From NCBI GenBank assembly GCA_009760855.2, contig WPIO01000005.1:8716001-8780000 (forward strand): a stretch of 64,000 nucleotides of DNA, written 5' to 3'. This stretch comes from Cristatella mucedo (lineage: Eukaryota; Bryozoa; Phylactolaemata; Cristatellidae). Below, one piece after another: positions 1 through 11,765 of this stretch (positions within the stretch are counted from its first letter, which is position 1; each line of letters opens with the position of its first letter). The notes below the pieces were generated by a model that was not told the DNA's origin, made no database searches, and saw nothing but the letters and a program-made list of their open reading frames with translations. The translations under genes were made by a program, and so were the position numbers.

Positions 1-620
1 GTTTCAGAATCGATTCGGTCTGAATGTGGTCATATAATCAGATTTCGATCATAATTGTTGATGATAGCGTGTAGGAGTGTATAGCCCTTGATATAAGTGT
101 GGCCATGTACATGAGCCAGGGGAGACTATGACTCAGTCAGTGCAAGTTATTCCGCAATGATGTCAGATAAGTAGCCACAATTAATGTTTAAATCAACCAT
201 AATAAGGAAGGATCGATTTCTTGCATACATAATTGAACTGGGGTCAGAGAAACCGGAAACACATTAATGGAGGACTGTTACTTGGGGGCTCGAGACGACT
301 GCCTTCATTAGTAGCTTGTTGTCGGGAAAACTCTTTACAGTAGATTCAAAAGATTGCTCAAATAGGACTGCCAATGGCTTGAAATTGAAAGACGGGCGTG
401 TAACAATTGCGAGTCCACCTCAAGTTTCAATCAATCCAATGGCACGACAGAACGATAAGCCTTTAGGAGTTGCATCGTAAATGGCCTTGAGGTTTACCAA
501 TTTTATCTAAGTTTCGTTCAAGGCGATAAGGTCGAGGTTTTTTTCAGAAAGGAGGTAGCTTATTAATAGGGCTTTATTGCAAATTGAGCTAGGATTCCAC
601 AGAAAACTTCAAGTTGGACA
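1..620 (-). mobile_element. L2/CR1-like LINE relic, endonuclease-domain part
   Basis: Read on the minus strand, short in-frame pieces resemble the endonuclease domain of L2-type non-LTR retrotransposons: LLSEKNLDLIALNET near 550-500, a PSFKFKPLAVLFEQSFEST-like stretch near 390-330, a QEIDPSLLWLI-like stretch near 230, and a VHGHT-like stretch near 110. Stops and frame changes interrupt it, so it is a dead copy. The reverse transcriptase part would lie left of the window or is deleted. Confidence 0.6.
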
Positions 621-2889
621 GCCGGATTTACAGCAGGCCTAATGACCACTATGTTACAGCATTTTCATAGCAACCTTGGGGAGAGCGCACTGAGTGGTTC
701 GAGACAATGCTATGAATACCAAACGAGCAAGTTCTCAGCTCGTAGTCCAGGCCAAATCAGGATGTTCTCAGCTCATGGCCTCCGCATCTTCTATGGGGTG
801 CATTTCTTTTGTTAATGCATTGTTAACAGATCTTAGCAACAGCAAAAACATGTTTGAATGCATTTAAACGACGATAACGAAGCAATAATAGGTATGCAAG
901 ATCATGACTAATATGCAGGTTAGTAGCCAATAGCGTATCCAATGCCTCAGCCGCCTTGGCTGACCCATCCCAAAGTAATAAACATTTATATGTCCAGAGG
1001 CACTTAATTTCTTACGACCTATGATCGAGCAAAAATAGAAAATCTTTAAAGCTGCATCGGTTTCAGAATACGATATTTGCAATGGCTTCAGTTTTCGGAA
1101 GCGAATTATGCAAAAGACTAGAAACGCTAGTTGGGTTGGTGTCGGGATCTAAGAAAGACAACTTTAAAACTTCATGCTGAGGCAACTATATAGAGCAAAA
1201 GAGTGTCAAGCTTATACGAGCGTTGGAAAGGTTAAAAAGAGGCACTCGAGTTTATAGTTGCACCACCCCTGATCGGTACAACCCGTCTCAAAAACTGAAC
1301 TAAGCTCTGGTGTCACATATGCACACAGGAAAAAAGACATATCTGCACAGGAGCAAAGCTGAATAGATCAGGTGACTCTTTAGTGAGACCACAGAGGTTA
1401 GCAATAATCGCTCAAGACTTTGTGATTTTTCAGCGATCGTAACATTAATGTGTAGCACACCTTTTGCGAAAATATCTAGAAGTCAGTATGAGAAGTGCCG
1501 TCATTTTAATTTTGGCTCTTGCTAATCAATTTACCCATATGCTCGCCTTTTCTTCTTAGCTTTGCATAGCGATCGACCAGTCATTACATCTAGAGCATTA
1601 CGTTATCCCTTGTAGTAATTTCTTCTCTGTAAGTAGCTTAGAATCAGTGCATGGACACATGATTCTCTGCTGGTAACCTTCGCTGGCTCGGGCGGCGACA
1701 TACTCTGAATTACTAGTGAAAAGTCTGATCTGCCTCTTTTTTGCACTTCCCTCTTACCAATGAGCACCAACCACCCAAGGTAGCTAATTCAACTCGCTGC
1801 TGTTCTGAAGAGCTTACTGCTACTGCAATTAATCAGCATTTCAGTTAGCTCAAAATCATGGTCTGCTGTAAAATCAAAGGGTAGCAGTGACATCCCACTG
1901 CTGGTGAAAGCTTGAGCTTCTTTCTTTTCCTACATGGCTTTGGGAATGGTAACGCAGTCATAAACGTTTCGTGAACGGATATCATCAGCAAAACATGATA
2001 GGAACAGACAAACAGATAACAAAAATGCAGAAAATTACTTTTAATCTCAAAATGGGTGTACTTTTTATATTACGAGGACTTGCAAATATCTTTTGAAGTC
2101 GGAATTAGCCGTGAAACTTGAGCCTATGCAATTTAAAAGCGGTAAGCTAGTAAGCTGTCAATCGATTTGAGGTATCCACGACTTTTGTTATTGCAGCACA
2201 CACAATTGCCGATGTGTTACAGTATAGTAGTCGAATAGCTAAAGGCATTAACAGGTAAATAAAAGAGTCCCCTATCGGCCAGGCTAGAAAAGAGAAAATT
2301 ATTATAAGTTACAAATGTTGCATTTTCGGATTTAAAAAAGATGGCCAGCGCAAGTTAAAATTATGCCAACAGTATCATCAATGCAGCAGATATTATGATC
2401 TTTCCACCACCATTTTTTTGTAGAAAAATCTCTGAATTTGTGGTTTAATTGAGTCATGTAGAATCTTTCTTAGCCTGTAGTTTTGAAAATATACCGATGG
2501 AAAACTGTAGCTCAGGCAAATTATTGCAAAGAGACTTATATATTAATGGGCAGCCATCTCAATGAAATTTCTTCAAATAGACAAAAAATGTTGTTGGCGA
2601 AAAGCCTAATAAATTTCAACATATTTGTTTATAACAGAATTTTTCTGTTTCATTGAAAATATAGATAAATAAAAAAACGTGTGTAACCTAATGAAGACTT
2701 GATTTTGTATGATTTATCTAAATTTTACCGTTGCTTTCCTTAAGACTAACAGCTACCCGAGATAGTCAACTCGTATTGTGCTTACAGCTGTACTATACTC
2801 TTGACTATGAATAGAGTTTTTCCTTATTAGATAAGCAATTTTTGTTTACTTAACCATATTCATAGGTCAGTTCTTGACATTCATTTCAG
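621..2889. other. Intronic sequence of NRF-6 gene 1, nothing recognised
   Basis: AT-rich sequence without an exon I can support. The exon of gene 1 that should encode the conserved GWSWYLANDMQFF-type segment (seen in gene 2 at 61808) was looked for here and not found, so it probably lies left of the window. Confidence 0.5.
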
Positions 2890-3009
2890 TTATGCATACG
2901 TTGGAGTTGGCATTACAGTCCTTTTGACGTTGGGAAGCGTCGTTTCTTCGGTGATGATAGCTAAGGACATTAACTACACACTATCACTTGTAATTGGATT
3001 TACAGATCC
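2890..3009 (+). CDS. NRF-6-like acyltransferase gene 1, exon a (partial gene)
   Basis: First exon of gene 1 visible in the window. The acceptor is TTTCAG and the donor GTAAGT. It enters with one base completing a codon and leaves after two bases of the next (phase 2 in, phase 2 out). The translation starts YAYVGVGITVLLTLGSVV, a membrane-spanning segment. It aligns by position and intron phase with gene 2 exon 11 (63835), which reads KWYIGLGATSFLIAGSVA. NRF-6 proteins are multi-pass membrane proteins of the acyltransferase-3 superfamily; in nematodes they are linked to lipid and yolk transport and fluoxetine sensitivity. The substrate here is unknown. The upstream exons are outside the window. 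Confidence 0.87.
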
Positions 3010-5548
3010 GTAAGTACTTTAATATCTTTTGATTCGATCAGGGCTGACTGCCTGTTATATTTGACAGGAGTGCTGTCCGTGCAATTGTATGTCTCCTCCA
3101 TCAGAGGAGTAAGAACTAAATTTATCTTTATTTTCTGAGAAATCAGCATGAATTAACTACAGTACATGACATAGTAAATATACTTATTTTCTTTAATTGC
3201 AAACATCTCAAGTAATACAGTTCTTATAGTATGAGGATAGCATCCGCTAAAGATTAAATTCCCAAAATTTCTTTAAAATCCTACTAATCATTTTAGTATG
3301 TTTCTTGGTCGTTTGAATTAATACCGACATTGCGGCTGTACGAAAAACGTTCACGAGACATTGAATTGTAATTTTGAAGCTGAATTTGAGATGCTTTCAA
3401 AGAATTACCAAATGAACTTTAGCAGTGACACCTTAATCATTGGTGAACATTCATCAGTCCACTAGCAAGCTTCCTTAGACTGCTCAGTATTTTAAAACTA
3501 CGGCTGTGTGAATTAATTTCCGTGATTCCCGACAGCACATGAATGAGATAAGCATACAATAATTTTAAGATACTGGTTTCAATATAGCCTATTTTACCCA
3601 TGAAAAGATGTATCTGCTACTGCTTTAAACGGATGATGCAATATTTCAAAACACATTTGTTGAAATGCAAAAATAAATTTCATCCATGTTTGTTTGATAC
3701 CATATATATGCCGCTGCTGTGTAATTTCAGTTTGTTTGCCAAGCTTGAATTAGGGCATAAACACTAATCAAGATTCGCTAGATCATTCAGAGTTAAAGTG
3801 GATACATATTACTTATAGGTACTGCTTTGAAGTAGAATAATTACGTTTGGCTGACTTAATGTAATTCGAAATAAATGTGATGTCCATCTCTAACTTCAGA
3901 AAAACACAAACACTAAAAGGTATTATGCATGAGAGTTTTCTGGGCACGTTCAACTTCTTTAAACAGCTTTTGCTGTGCATTCCCTAGCCATCGGAATTCA
4001 TACCCAAAGAAGACAAAGTTTGATACATACCTAAGTAAGGGGGTGAATGAGGTAGTGGGTAGCCTGGACGTAGCAGTTGACGACAATGAAAAAGGGTGAG
4101 CCACACTTGGCATAATGAGAGAACATGTCGTTGCATTAGAATTGTGGAAGTGAGTTCCACAGTCTAGGACCTAGAGAGAAAAAGCTCCTGTTGTCAATGA
4201 TATTTGTGCATGAGAATGGAGCAACTAATTTATTTTCCGATAACGGGAACTAGGGGACTAGGAGGCTAGAACTAATTCAGAAGTAAAGCCAAGGGTATGC
4301 GGGAGACGTTCTCTGGCGGGCCATGTGGGTCACTTTAAGAAGGATACTTGACATCAGTGGATCAGCCGGAAGCCACGAAAGCTCCTGCAGCAAAGGAGAG
4401 ACATTTCACACCTCTGGGATTTATTAACTAGCTTTTCACCGTATGCACACCAGCTGAAGTGGCATAAAGGCCTGTTTGAGTGTTTCAGCCACAATGGAAA
4501 TTAAATAATCTCGCTGAAACAGCACCAGAGATCTAGCTCAAGTTTTTGCAGGCCATCACGATAGACAGTTTCTAAGCCTAAAAAAGAGGAGATGTTATGG
4601 CTATCTAAGGAGGAAGTTTTCCTAACTTAGCTTACAACTTGTAGGCTTCTGTCAAAGACGGCACCTATATTCCGAGCCTTTGGTGATAGTCACTGTGCAG
4701 TCCTCTACTGCAGACACTCGCTTCTTTTGTCCGAAGAGAAGTAGCAGTTCAGTTTGATCGTAGTCAAGTTTAAGAAAATTCTCCGTAATCCAGTATCTAA
4801 TATCTTCAATTGAATCACTTTGTTTATCAGTCACTCCGGCAGATTCTGATGATGTAAATGGCAACGAAAGCTGAGTATCGATAAGTTTAATTTCGTGTTT
4901 TACTATCACAGTACACATTGGGTCATTGATATATCTTAAGTTACCTGCACCACACTGATGCTCATTTAGCTTGTACGAAGTTAAATATAAATTCTAAGTG
5001 TGGAAAATTCTTTCCTCGTGCTCTAGCAGCCCATTCCATCGCTAAGCAATATGGAAGCTCGATTCGTGACATAACCTCATACTAACAATAAATGTTGTAG
5101 ATATTTAAATTCTCTTCGTCTGACATTCTTACTTTATCCTGGGAAATTTCCCTAAGAACCGTAGGAATTTTCAGCATATCTATGGGCTGAAGGAATTTTC
5201 TGTACTGGGTTCATAGCCTTAGATACCCTAATGTGCAGAAGACTTGTTGATTACATCAGTTGTATAAGCGTTCGTGAAAAAAACTGTATTTTTGGTTAAC
5301 TTTGGATACTAAATACATTTTACAGAGCATGCAATAATTCTGGTACAAGTTATTGGCTGCTGACTTACACATAAATAAATTTAAACCTGTCAAAGATTGT
5401 ATTGCAAAAACGTAGGCTTAAACCAGATATCTGTGGTTTTAAATATTCGATGGGGCAGACAATAGTTGTAACTCAACGCTTGAAATTTAATTTTGCTAAC
5501 TGTATTACGAAATAGATCTCGTTTCTCTGAATGTTTAAGGCTTCGTAG
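3010..5548. other. Gene 1 intron, LINE relic plus unassigned sequence
   Basis: Intron between exons a and b. The region 3010-3900 shows nothing recognisable; 3935-4910 is an antisense LINE fragment listed separately; 4911-5548 is AT-rich and unassigned. Confidence 0.7.
3935..4910 (-). mobile_element. L2-like LINE fragment, family B-related, 3' part
   Basis: On the minus strand a piece near 4900-4660 reads DTQLSLPF and then YWITENFLKLDYDQTELLLL, matching the region just after the catalytic YADD box in the other copies here (SWMSENFLKLNDDKTELLLI at 53700). The 4430-4100 part matches the family B 3' coding end (the segment 'tgtggaactcacttccacaattct'-like around 4145). Stops and frameshifts are frequent. 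The 5' end is truncated just inside the RT domain, as expected for target-primed reverse transcription. Confidence 0.7.
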
Positions 5549-5666
5549 TCTCGATATGCAAGGAAAGCACTACTATAAGCCCTGGACTCGATTCCAAGCA
5601 TATGGTGTCGGAATTATTCTAGCATTTATTATCTACAAGCTAAAAGGAAAACATACCATTCCAAAG
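5549..5666 (+). CDS. NRF-6-like acyltransferase gene 1, exon b
   Basis: The acceptor is at 5547-5548 (TTCGTAG) and the donor is GTTAGT at 5667. One base completes the proline codon split from exon a, and the exon ends in phase 0. The translation contains GKHYYKPWTRFQAYGVG followed by the hydrophobic IILAFIIYKL. The YY-KPWTR-xxxYxVGxxL pattern is characteristic of the C-terminal half of NRF-6 proteins, a loop followed by a transmembrane helix. The polypyrimidine tract is weak, so the acceptor rests mainly on frame and homology. Confidence 0.87.
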
Positions 5667-5835
5667 GTTAGTACTTGCATTCTAGAAAGCTGTTGACTAA
5701 TCTGATTTTTAAGTTTTGCGATTTTCTGAAAATTTAGATCGTATGTTCACGTTTTGAAAGACTTTTTCTATAAAAAATGAATTGGTATGTGTGCAGCAAA
5801 AATTATACGATTATATAATATTAATATTGCACTTG

Positions 5836-7690
5836 ATAAAGCGCCCTCAGAGAACTTAATCTCTTTCTAGGCGCTTTACATTTGCTGCAAAGTGATACGC
5901 AATAGAACAGTAAGTAAAATCATGCTTGAAAAACAAACAAAATGAATAACATGGTTAGGGGTTACATGCACTGGGTCAGCATGCAAATGTGGTTAGTGGC
6001 AGCATGAACAGTGTCAGCAAGCATAAGCACATCGAGGACGAATCACAAGGACCCACTAAATGCTGTCCTAAATAGGTATGTTTTTAGGTTCCTTTTAAAT
6101 GTGGTCAGGTCAGGGGATGTTCTGATGCAGGTCGGGAGGGAGTCCCAGGCTGTGGGAGCATACGAGCTAAATGCACGGTCTCCAAAGGATTTAAGGTTTG
6201 TACGAGGTATTTGTAGACTGTTGGATTCCGAAAAGCGAGTGGTACGATGCTTTGCCTGATGGGGTAGTATATCTGAAAGATAGGCTGGAGCCATAGAATG
6301 AAGAGACCTAAAAGTGAGCGACAAAACCTTGAAGTCAATCCGTTGCTTGACTGGTAACCAGTGCAGGTCGGCGAGAAGTGGAGTAATGTGGCAACTGCGA
6401 CGCTCACGACAGACAAGCCAAGCTGCAGAGTTTTGCACCAGCTGCAATCGCCTGATCGCACATGCTGGTAGGCCAGTAAGCAGTGAGTTGCAGAAGTCGA
6501 GACGAGATGTCACGAATGCATGGACCAACTTGGACGTGGTATCCTTATCTAAACGAGCACTAATTTTAGCAATGTTATGAAGCTGAAAATAGGCTGATTT
6601 GACTGTGGAGCTGATGTGGTCGTCTAACGAGAGGTCGCTTTGGAATATGACACCTAGATTTCGAGCTGATGCAACTGGAGATATGCTGGCAGAGCCAATT
6701 TTGAAAGTCAGCCTTTCCAATTTCTGAATCACACTAGGTTTGCCCATAACTAGTAAGTTAGTTTTATCATCGTTTAGTTTTAGAAAATTTGCTGCCATCC
6801 ATGATCGGATGTCATCAATGCATGCAGCAAGTGAGTTGAGAGAATTTGAGGTGCTCGAAGGCTGGGAGGGATCAAAGCAAAGGTACAACTGAGTGTCATC
6901 CGCATAGAAGTGAAAGCCTAGATTGTGCTTGGCAATCACATCAGCGAGAGGGAGAGTATAAACGGTGAAAAGGACCGGACCTAGCACAGAGCCCTGAGGT
7001 ACTCCATATTTTAGAGGTGCTTCAGATGATCTTTGTCCATTCACGTCAACACTCTGGAGTCTCCCACTGAGATAGGACCTGAACCACTGCAGAGCAGTGC
7101 CAGTGATGCTCAGGCGAGATGAGAGGCGCTCTAGAAGAACTTTGTGATCGATGGTATCAAAAGCTGCCGAAAGATTGAGCAAAACAAGAAGAGACACTCT
7201 ACCCATGTCTGCATTCCTAAGTAGGTCGTTGTATACCCGAAGCAATGCTGACTCTGTGGAGTGATTAGCTCTAAAGCCAGACTGGAACTTACTAGCAAGG
7301 TGTGAGGTTTCGATATACGAGTTCAGCTGGTCTGCCACGACCCGTTCCAGTGTCTTTGATAGGAATGGTAGAAGAGAGACTGGGCGGTAGTTGCTTAAGT
7401 TCTCTTGGTCTAGTGTAGCTTTCTTGAGAAGTGGCCTGACTACAGCTTTTTTGAAAGGTGCTGGGACCTGACCTGAGGCTAATGACATATTAATGATGTT
7501 GGTTATGCATGGCAGCAGCAGATCAATGCAACGTAGGAGCAGGACAGTGGGAATAGGGTCCAGTGGACTTGTTGTCTTCTTTGATTGAGATACGAGCTTT
7601 AGGACTACATCACTAGTGACCTGTTTAAATGATTGCGGTGTATCCATATCTAGACTGTGTATTTTTGAGTCCAACAAGACAGGAACCTAA
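5836..7690 (-). mobile_element. L2-like LINE family A, 5'-truncated copy A1
   Basis: About 1.85 kb copy in the intron between exons b and c of gene 1, antisense to it. The coding part is the ORF at 6043-7677. The 3' untranslated part (5836-6042) has the family A hairpin, two 38-bp-type repeats and a short ATT-rich tail near 5836. The coding frame stops matching at about 7690, where the copy was truncated during insertion. It is the best preserved copy in the window, so probably the youngest. Confidence 0.9.
6043..7677 (-). CDS. Reverse transcriptase ORF of LINE copy A1 (544 codons, catalytic Asp lost)
   Basis: Uninterrupted RT-domain ORF of an L2/CR1-type non-LTR element, without its endonuclease domain. 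Motifs in order: SNYRPVSLLPFLSKTLERVV (about residues 95-114), FQSGFRANHSTESALL (131-146), motif A LLNLSAAFDTIDH (166-178), [13 protein letters not shown] (225-237), the catalytic box YADDTQLYL (258-266), NFLKLNDDKTNLLVMG, then the C-terminal RLDFCNSLLTGLP and DLHWLPVKQRIDF stretches. In motif A the usual first Asp (LLDLSAAFD in other copies here) is Asn at residue 168 (codon AAT, plus-strand 7174-7176), so the enzyme should be inactive. The ATG is only the first in frame; the coding frame continues upstream to the truncation point. Confidence 0.9.
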   Translation of the reverse strand: MLDSKIHSLDMDTPQSFKQVTSDVVLKLVSQSKKTTSPLDPIPTVLLLRCIDLLLPCITNIINMSLASGQVPAPFKKAVVRPLLKKATLDQENLSNYRPVSLLPFLSKTLERVVADQLNSYIETSHLASKFQSGFRANHSTESALLRVYNDLLRNADMGRVSLLVLLNLSAAFDTIDHKVLLERLSSRLSITGTALQWFRSYLSGRLQSVDVNGQRSSEAPLKYGVPQGSVLGPVLFTVYTLPLADVIAKHNLGFHFYADDTQLYLCFDPSQPSSTSNSLNSLAACIDDIRSWMAANFLKLNDDKTNLLVMGKPSVIQKLERLTFKIGSASISPVASARNLGVIFQSDLSLDDHISSTVKSAYFQLHNIAKISARLDKDTTSKLVHAFVTSRLDFCNSLLTGLPACAIRRLQLVQNSAAWLVCRERRSCHITPLLADLHWLPVKQRIDFKVLSLTFRSLHSMAPAYLSDILPHQAKHRTTRFSESNSLQIPRTNLKSFGDRAFSSYAPTAWDSLPTCIRTSPDLTTFKRNLKTYLFRTAFSGSL

Positions 7691-9404
7691 GCAATTATGA
7701 ATCTTCAGCTTGTGTCTTCTATGGCTATATTTATTACTTCTTTCGGAATGCAGGTCAACCTTAAGTTAAATAAAAAAGACCATTGTGACAAAGTACAGAA
7801 AAACTTGGCAGTATGGTAAAATATAGAAAAACTTTGCAATGATGTTTGGGGCATAAAGCTCACTAAAGTTCGTAAAATATACGAGAGACCAAGGGAAGTT
7901 ACTTAACATGAAAAAAAGTGCAAGATTTGACTGAAAATGACGATTAGAAAACACAAAGACTGCCACTCTTGAATTTCGGTTTGTTTAAAATGGTTCGATC
8001 CCATCAGCTTTTTGTGATTAGAGAATTTATCCGACCAAGTTCAAGGTGTATCCATTTGATAGCTGGCGTCGACAGCCAGAGCCCCGTGGTTTGTGAATAC
8101 AGATGAAGTCTCTTAAGGCGCTATACGAAGGAGTTAAGTTTGTATGTGTATATCTCCTTCACTTACGCCTCATTTTTAGTTAGCATATAATTTACCGTTG
8201 TGACCTTAAGGTTCTTGAGTAGGTAATGACGTTGTCAAAGTGTACTGATCAAGTGTGAGTTGCATCTATTCTCTGAAACTTCGTAGTTTTAGAATGTCTC
8301 CCAATATTTTATCATTTTATCTGCAACGACAACTTTCCCAGTCTAACGGCTACTATATTTCAAAAGATTACTGACTATAGCATTAACCAACTATTGATTA
8401 TTAAGTTTAGCGTTTCTCTAAATTTGCAGACATCATTCCGCCTCCTACCCAGCTTGCATTTCCTGAAGTTAATAATGATAACAGTGACTATTTTGTTTTC
8501 GCAACCAAAAAATGCTAATTTTTGAACTAGGTACTTTTTGTGCTTCAAAGTAAGCACAAAACTAACGTATGGATCGGTAGAAACATAGGTAAAACACATT
8601 TTTAGAGTTTTTTTGCGGTGTCTTGATGACCTGTTATTTTACGTGAATGATTTCCGAACGTTCCACTAAGTCGGGCTAGAGCACCCACCCACCCTAGATG
8701 TCACCTTCTGTACTTGTTCATGCCTTTCTAAGCATGCTACCATGCTTATAAATAGCTCTTGTTAACTGCTTCGCTTGCATATAGCTGCAGAGCCGGTGAA
8801 ATATTTTATATATGTGTTTGCTATGCAAGGAAATGGTCATGGTTGTTTTATCAATCAGAGCAATAAAGCGTGTTTAATCACTAAATTACATGACTACCAC
8901 TAGAGTTTACATAACTACTAATGTATAACCATTCTGACCCACAACTATTTAAAATGAAGCTTGCATTGTATAACTGAGGCGAGAATGAGGTCAATGTCAC
9001 TTTATGTTTCGGCTTTGCTAGATAAAGCTAATTTTTGCTGTGCATCGTTGATATAGAGGTTAATATAACTTTCTTTTTATTTGCTTATGGGCATTTGTTC
9101 AGGACTGCTTTGCTGCTCTTCCGGTGTCGTCAAACTAAACACATTAGAAATATTTCAGCTGCCAGTTTTTTCTATTCGCTAGTTATACCAATGATTTCTC
9201 ATGGGATATTGGCTTCTTGCAAGTGTGATGGAAGCCGTATTCGGGGTTGAGACTTTAGTTTCTGAGCTGGTAGACTCGGGTATACCAAAGGAGCAAATTT
9301 TTATTTAAGTTTACTTAAAGCCATGTTTACTAATAGCTTTCTAAATTATATATGCTTGATGATTTGATGTAGTATAACGTATCTCCGTCTGTAACTCCAC
9401 AAGC
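7691..9404. other. Gene 1 intron, nothing recognised
   Basis: AT-rich sequence with only short, unsupported ORFs. No repeat family seen elsewhere in the window is evident. Confidence 0.5.
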
Positions 9405-9815
9405 CCCAAAGATTATGTGAATTTTATGCAGGAGAGTTTTGCATAGCACACTCATAGCCTAGGCGGCTATCGGTACGCATTTGGTAGCCAACAGACTTCA
9501 TCTCAAGCTGCATAGAGAAAGTGAGAATCATAGCAGAGTCAGGCGAGCAGTTGAGGTCAACAGTAGCATGAAAGTAGCAGCTTAGGACTGATAGAAAGAA
9601 TGAGCAATTGTCGGCAGCAGGAGAGTAGTTGTTGTTGCGTAAGAATCGTGGAAGCGACTTCAGTCTGGGACCTGCAGAGCTCAAGCTTATGTCCCCAACG
9701 GTCTTTAAGCGGGGGAATGGAACAGCTAACTTATTGCTTATACAGGATCTGATGGCACAAGGAGGCTGAAGCTGTTGCAGCAGTTCAGTACGGAGGAGCC
9801 AAGCCAGATGCAAAT
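9405..9815 (-). mobile_element. L2-like LINE family B, 3'-terminal fragment
   Basis: The reverse complement matches the family B 3' coding end seen at 31468-31948, 47019-47357 and 54240-54712: the segment encoding LAVPFPRLKTVGD and AGPRL-SLPRFL near 9740-9650, then the 3' untranslated part near 9600-9430. It is 5' truncated at about 9815 and degenerate. Confidence 0.75.
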
Positions 9816-9994
9816 TGACTTTGCAGATTATTCTGGATTGTAGATTCGTCTAGTTGGTTCTGACAATTAATTAAGACTGAGTAGATGTCTTGATTTTACG
9901 CCAACATTATTCTGCTCTCATTAATTAATTTTATAAAAATTTAATTTTAATTACCGTTTTACTGCGTATCTTACCAGGACGACTTTTGAGAAGA

Positions 9995-10145
9995 TTAGGT
10001 ATCCACTGCTATGTGGTGGTGTCAACTACAAAGGAGGCCGTGGTATTAGTCATTCCGTTTATTATCCGCCGGCAAGCGGCGGCGATAGATGTTGATGATC
10101 TGTCGCCACAGTATAAACGAGGCGGATAAATCAGCAGGCTTGTTT
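9995..10145 (+). repeat. Degenerate tRNA-like SINE, copy S3
   Basis: The body resembles the two better copies at 14464 and 43469: TTTATT, then GCAAGCGGCGG, then a GCCAC-GTA-A segment, then GAGGC-GATAAATCAGCAG. The tRNA-like head is only traceable (GAGGCCGTGG near 10035). Copy boundaries are uncertain. Confidence 0.45.
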
Positions 10146-11222
10146 GTGCTCCACTTTGAAGCTAACCAGCCGTAAACTTGCATAAAAATGATATTTAATA
10201 GCAGCCATTAGTCAAAGAGACTATACAGTTATTTAATTCATACCAACATTCTTCTAATGAAATTGGTTTGCTTTTTCCTTTTTAGAGTAGACCGGTTTCT
10301 CAAATGCAATATTTTTTAAGTACTGCAATGATAACACTATTAATATGTATCATAATTTGCAACATCCGTGGGAGAAAGTATGCTTGTCTTTCAAGCTGTA
10401 ATTCGTATCAGGCATACATTAGGGGTGATTTACTCTCGCATTTGTGAATTTCTGGACTGTAACAACCCATCCAGGAATGAAATTATCAGGCCAACATTTT
10501 TTTACATTCGCACAACTCGTCATAAAACTGCTGATATTATTATTAGTTGAGGTGCTAAGGCTATCTAAATTTTCTGTGAAAATTTCCTAGTATTTTGTTG
10601 TGCGCTCTCTTTGAATGGTAGATCTTTCAATTACATTTTTCGAGGCCTTAAATAACGATTTTTCACATAATCTATCTTGATTTTTAACAGAAATGTTATC
10701 GTGATATAGAAGCACGTCGAGACTTTTTAATTTTAGCTTGTTTAAGCGGTCCATTTAAAGATGTTTTTGTCTTTTAGTTTCCATAATGTTACAGTTACTA
10801 ATATGTACTCAAGAAGTTACAGCTTAGAAGCAGTGTTCTGTTGAGTAGTGTCATGTTACGTCAATTGACTCCAATTGCTTGTTATTCTGCTCAAACCTAC
10901 AAAAATTAAAACTTCTATTTTATATAATTTGCTTCAAGATAAGAAAATTTCTACTACTTATTAACTGACCACAGCTCCATGCAAAGTGGACACTATTTTG
11001 CCTTTTTCGCCTGCTATCGGCTTTTAATGATTGGTGAAATTTTTAATGCAAGTGGTTGTTATGCATTTCAAAGTTCAGATAAATTAAGAATTGATGCTAT
11101 TAACTTGGTTAGCGTGGTTTAATGTAAATTGCAAGGCAATTCCAATTCTCAAATATCTGTCCACATATTATTGATACATTTAAATTATTTATCTGAGTAC
11201 ATTGAACATTTCTCATTTTCAG
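10146..11222. other. Gene 1 intron, nothing recognised
   Basis: AT-rich sequence up to the polypyrimidine tract of the next exon. No repeat or exon could be supported. Confidence 0.5.
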
Positions 11223-11418
11223 GTACTAGCGCTAATGGGTTGGATAATAGCTGCAGGAAGCGCTTTGGCTGTTTTGTATGGGCCATTTGAACTGATGGCT
11301 GGAAGCAGACAATTTACTCACACATATATTGAAGTGGCCATTTATGTCGGCCTTAGCAGGCTTGTCTGGTCTATGGGAGTGGCGTGGGTAATATACGTCT
11401 GCTGCACTGGACATGGTG
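11223..11418 (+). CDS. NRF-6-like acyltransferase gene 1, exon c
   Basis: The acceptor is CATTTTCAG and the donor GTAAGC. Phase 0 in, phase 1 out. The translation starts VLALMGWIIAAGSALAVLYG, a transmembrane helix. It continues with a loop and then the conserved SRLVWSMGVAWVIYVCCTGH, a second helix followed by the start of the G-x-GG loop. Rxx(W/F)xxxxxWxxxxCxxGxGG is typical of the C-terminal acyltransferase-3 region of NRF-6 proteins. There are no in-frame stops. Confidence 0.93.
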
Positions 11419-11535
11419 GTAAGCTGATCTGCTCAATCATATTTGTCGTCCCTGCAAGTATTCAAGAAATAATCGCATAACAACCTGTCATGTGAGACTT
11501 TTGATATATGCATCAATTGTATACAGTATTAAGTG

Positions 11536-11765
11536 AGTCCTTGCAATTTTTCCTTTTTGTGCTTGTGCGTGTCGACACTCTGCATGCTGCCACTAACCAT
11601 ATTTGCATGCTGACCCTGTTAATTTCACCTCTAACCACGTCAAGTTAATTGACATAGAGCATGCTACCACTAACCATTCCATCGTGCTTCCTTTACTACA
11701 CATTCAAAGTACCTGGACAACTAGATTAGGTTCACTTACGACTTTATGCAAATGATATATTGTTA
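11536..11765 (+). mobile_element. LINE family A 3' untranslated fragment
   Basis: Carries the family A 3' signature in sense orientation: GCATGCTGCCACTAACCATA, then TTTGCATGCTGACC, then the 'catgctaccactaaccattc' repeat unit. The terminal hairpin is strongly decayed (near 11715-11760). No coding part remains. Confidence 0.75.

Noticed and set aside
6011-6580. Plus- and minus-strand ORFs overlapping LINE copy A1
   Set aside because: Other-frame shadows of the 6043-7677 reverse transcriptase ORF.
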